The notes under the pieces are model-generated. The model made no database searches, had not been told where the DNA came from, and worked only from the letters and a program-made list of their open reading frames with translations. Positions 63,822 to 64,000 of a stretch of 64,000 nucleotides of DNA are shown piece by piece. The translations under genes and the position numbers were made by a program. Positions within the stretch are counted from its first letter, which is position 1. Each line of letters starts with the position of its first letter. This stretch comes from Planktosalinus lacus (GTDB lineage Bacteria > Bacteroidota > Bacteroidia > Flavobacteriales > Flavobacteriaceae). The stretch lies in contig NZ_BMGK01000001.1 in assembly GCF_014640155.1 (NCBI RefSeq), positions 124,001 to 188,000 of the forward strand, given 5' to 3'.

Positions 63822-64000
63822 TTAAAAGTCAAAACTTAGTTGTACAGAAACCGTTTCTTTTTTGGAAGCGGTTTTTTTCTTTTCCGTGTTTAGATTTGAA
63901 AGGGAAATACCCAACAATCTTACAGAATTTGATACTTTTTCCTGAAACAGCAACTCTTTGACAATTTCCAAAATCAAGGCTTTATCTGAAATAAAATAAG
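63822..64000 (-). CDS. dinB: DNA polymerase IV, C-terminal end only
   Basis: The last 59 codons of a minus-strand gene that continues past the window edge. The translation ALILEIVKELLFQ, then VRLLGISLSNL, and the terminus VQLSFDF match the little-finger domain and beta-clamp-binding tail (QLSFDF) of Y-family polymerase IV. The stop is the complement of 63822-63824, five bases from the pyk stop. Identification rests on these short motifs alone. Confidence 0.8.
   Translation of the reverse strand, partial: YFISDKALILEIVKELLFQEKVSNSVRLLGISLSNLNTEKKKTASKKETVSVQLSFDF
63848..63880 (+). terminator. pyk terminator inside the dinB coding end
   Basis: AAACCGTTTC (63848-63857) pairs with GAAGCGGTTT (63865-63874), one G:U pair, seven-base loop, followed by a T run to 63878. 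It reads as a good intrinsic terminator for pyk while the same bases encode the last residues of dinB on the other strand. Confidence 0.8.

Noticed and set aside
1-64000. Insertion sequences, integrases, phage genes, toxin-antitoxin pairs, rRNA genes or a replication origin
   Set aside because: No transposase, recombinase or related motif was seen in any translated frame, and no rRNA-like or origin-like sequence was noticed.

Overview
The window comes from an AT-rich member of the Bacteroidetes, most likely family Flavobacteriaceae. Evidence: -7 boxes of the TAnnTTTG type, a type IX secretion (T9SS) C-terminal sorting domain, an IPExxxVDY-family protein beside pyruvate kinase, and a complete flexirubin-type pigment locus including a tyrosine ammonia-lyase closely resembling that of Flavobacterium. 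I cannot name the genus. No mobile element, CRISPR array, phage gene, rRNA operon or replication origin was seen.

Layout. (1) 1-5267: housekeeping and stress genes (3' part of thymidine kinase, a conserved hypothetical, rsmI, an iron-sulfur uracil-DNA glycosylase, an AhpD-like peroxidase, OsmC, recJ), visibly richer in GC than the rest. (2) 5320-10712: a T9SS-secreted BspA-like protein with 18 tandem repeats, lpxH, queD, a 2-oxoglutarate/Fe(II) oxygenase and a MATE exporter. (3) 10807-10880: tRNA-Ala(GGC), then a shared terminator. (4) 10917-44363: the pigment locus. A flavin-dependent halogenase is divergent from a run of 33 same-strand genes with gaps of at most about 54 bp and many overlaps, probably one 32-kb operon. 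(5) 44376-53945: alpha/beta hydrolase, AddB-like nuclease, OmpA-family protein, glycine C-acetyltransferase and AddA-like helicase-nuclease. (6) 54113-59399: superoxide dismutase, a 429-bp gap with a duplicated structured element, purF, a PfkB kinase, RNase H1 and purN. (7) 59575-64000: acpP-fabF-rnc, an IPExxxVDY protein, pyk, and the 3' end of dinB.

How the pigment genes fit together (inference from family knowledge): the ammonia-lyase makes p-coumarate from tyrosine; a phenylacetate-CoA-ligase-like enzyme activates it; two carrier proteins, several ketosynthases with two nucleophile-less partners, a ketoreductase and three hot-dog dehydratases extend it to an aryl polyene acid. DarA and DarB make the dialkylresorcinol. 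An acyltransferase, a BtrH-like protein and a lipid-anchored C45 acyltransferase are candidates for making the ester that joins the halves. An ABC exporter, an MMPL-acyltransferase fusion, a LolA-like carrier, a lipoprotein and an outer-membrane barrel would move the product to the outer membrane. The halogenase predicts a chlorinated pigment.

Flexirubin clusters as such are known. The less explained parts are the triple-dead ketosynthase, the half-length ketosynthase, the candidate ester synthases, the MMPL fusion, the palindrome in the promoter, and the duplicated covarying RNA-like element between the dismutase gene and purF.
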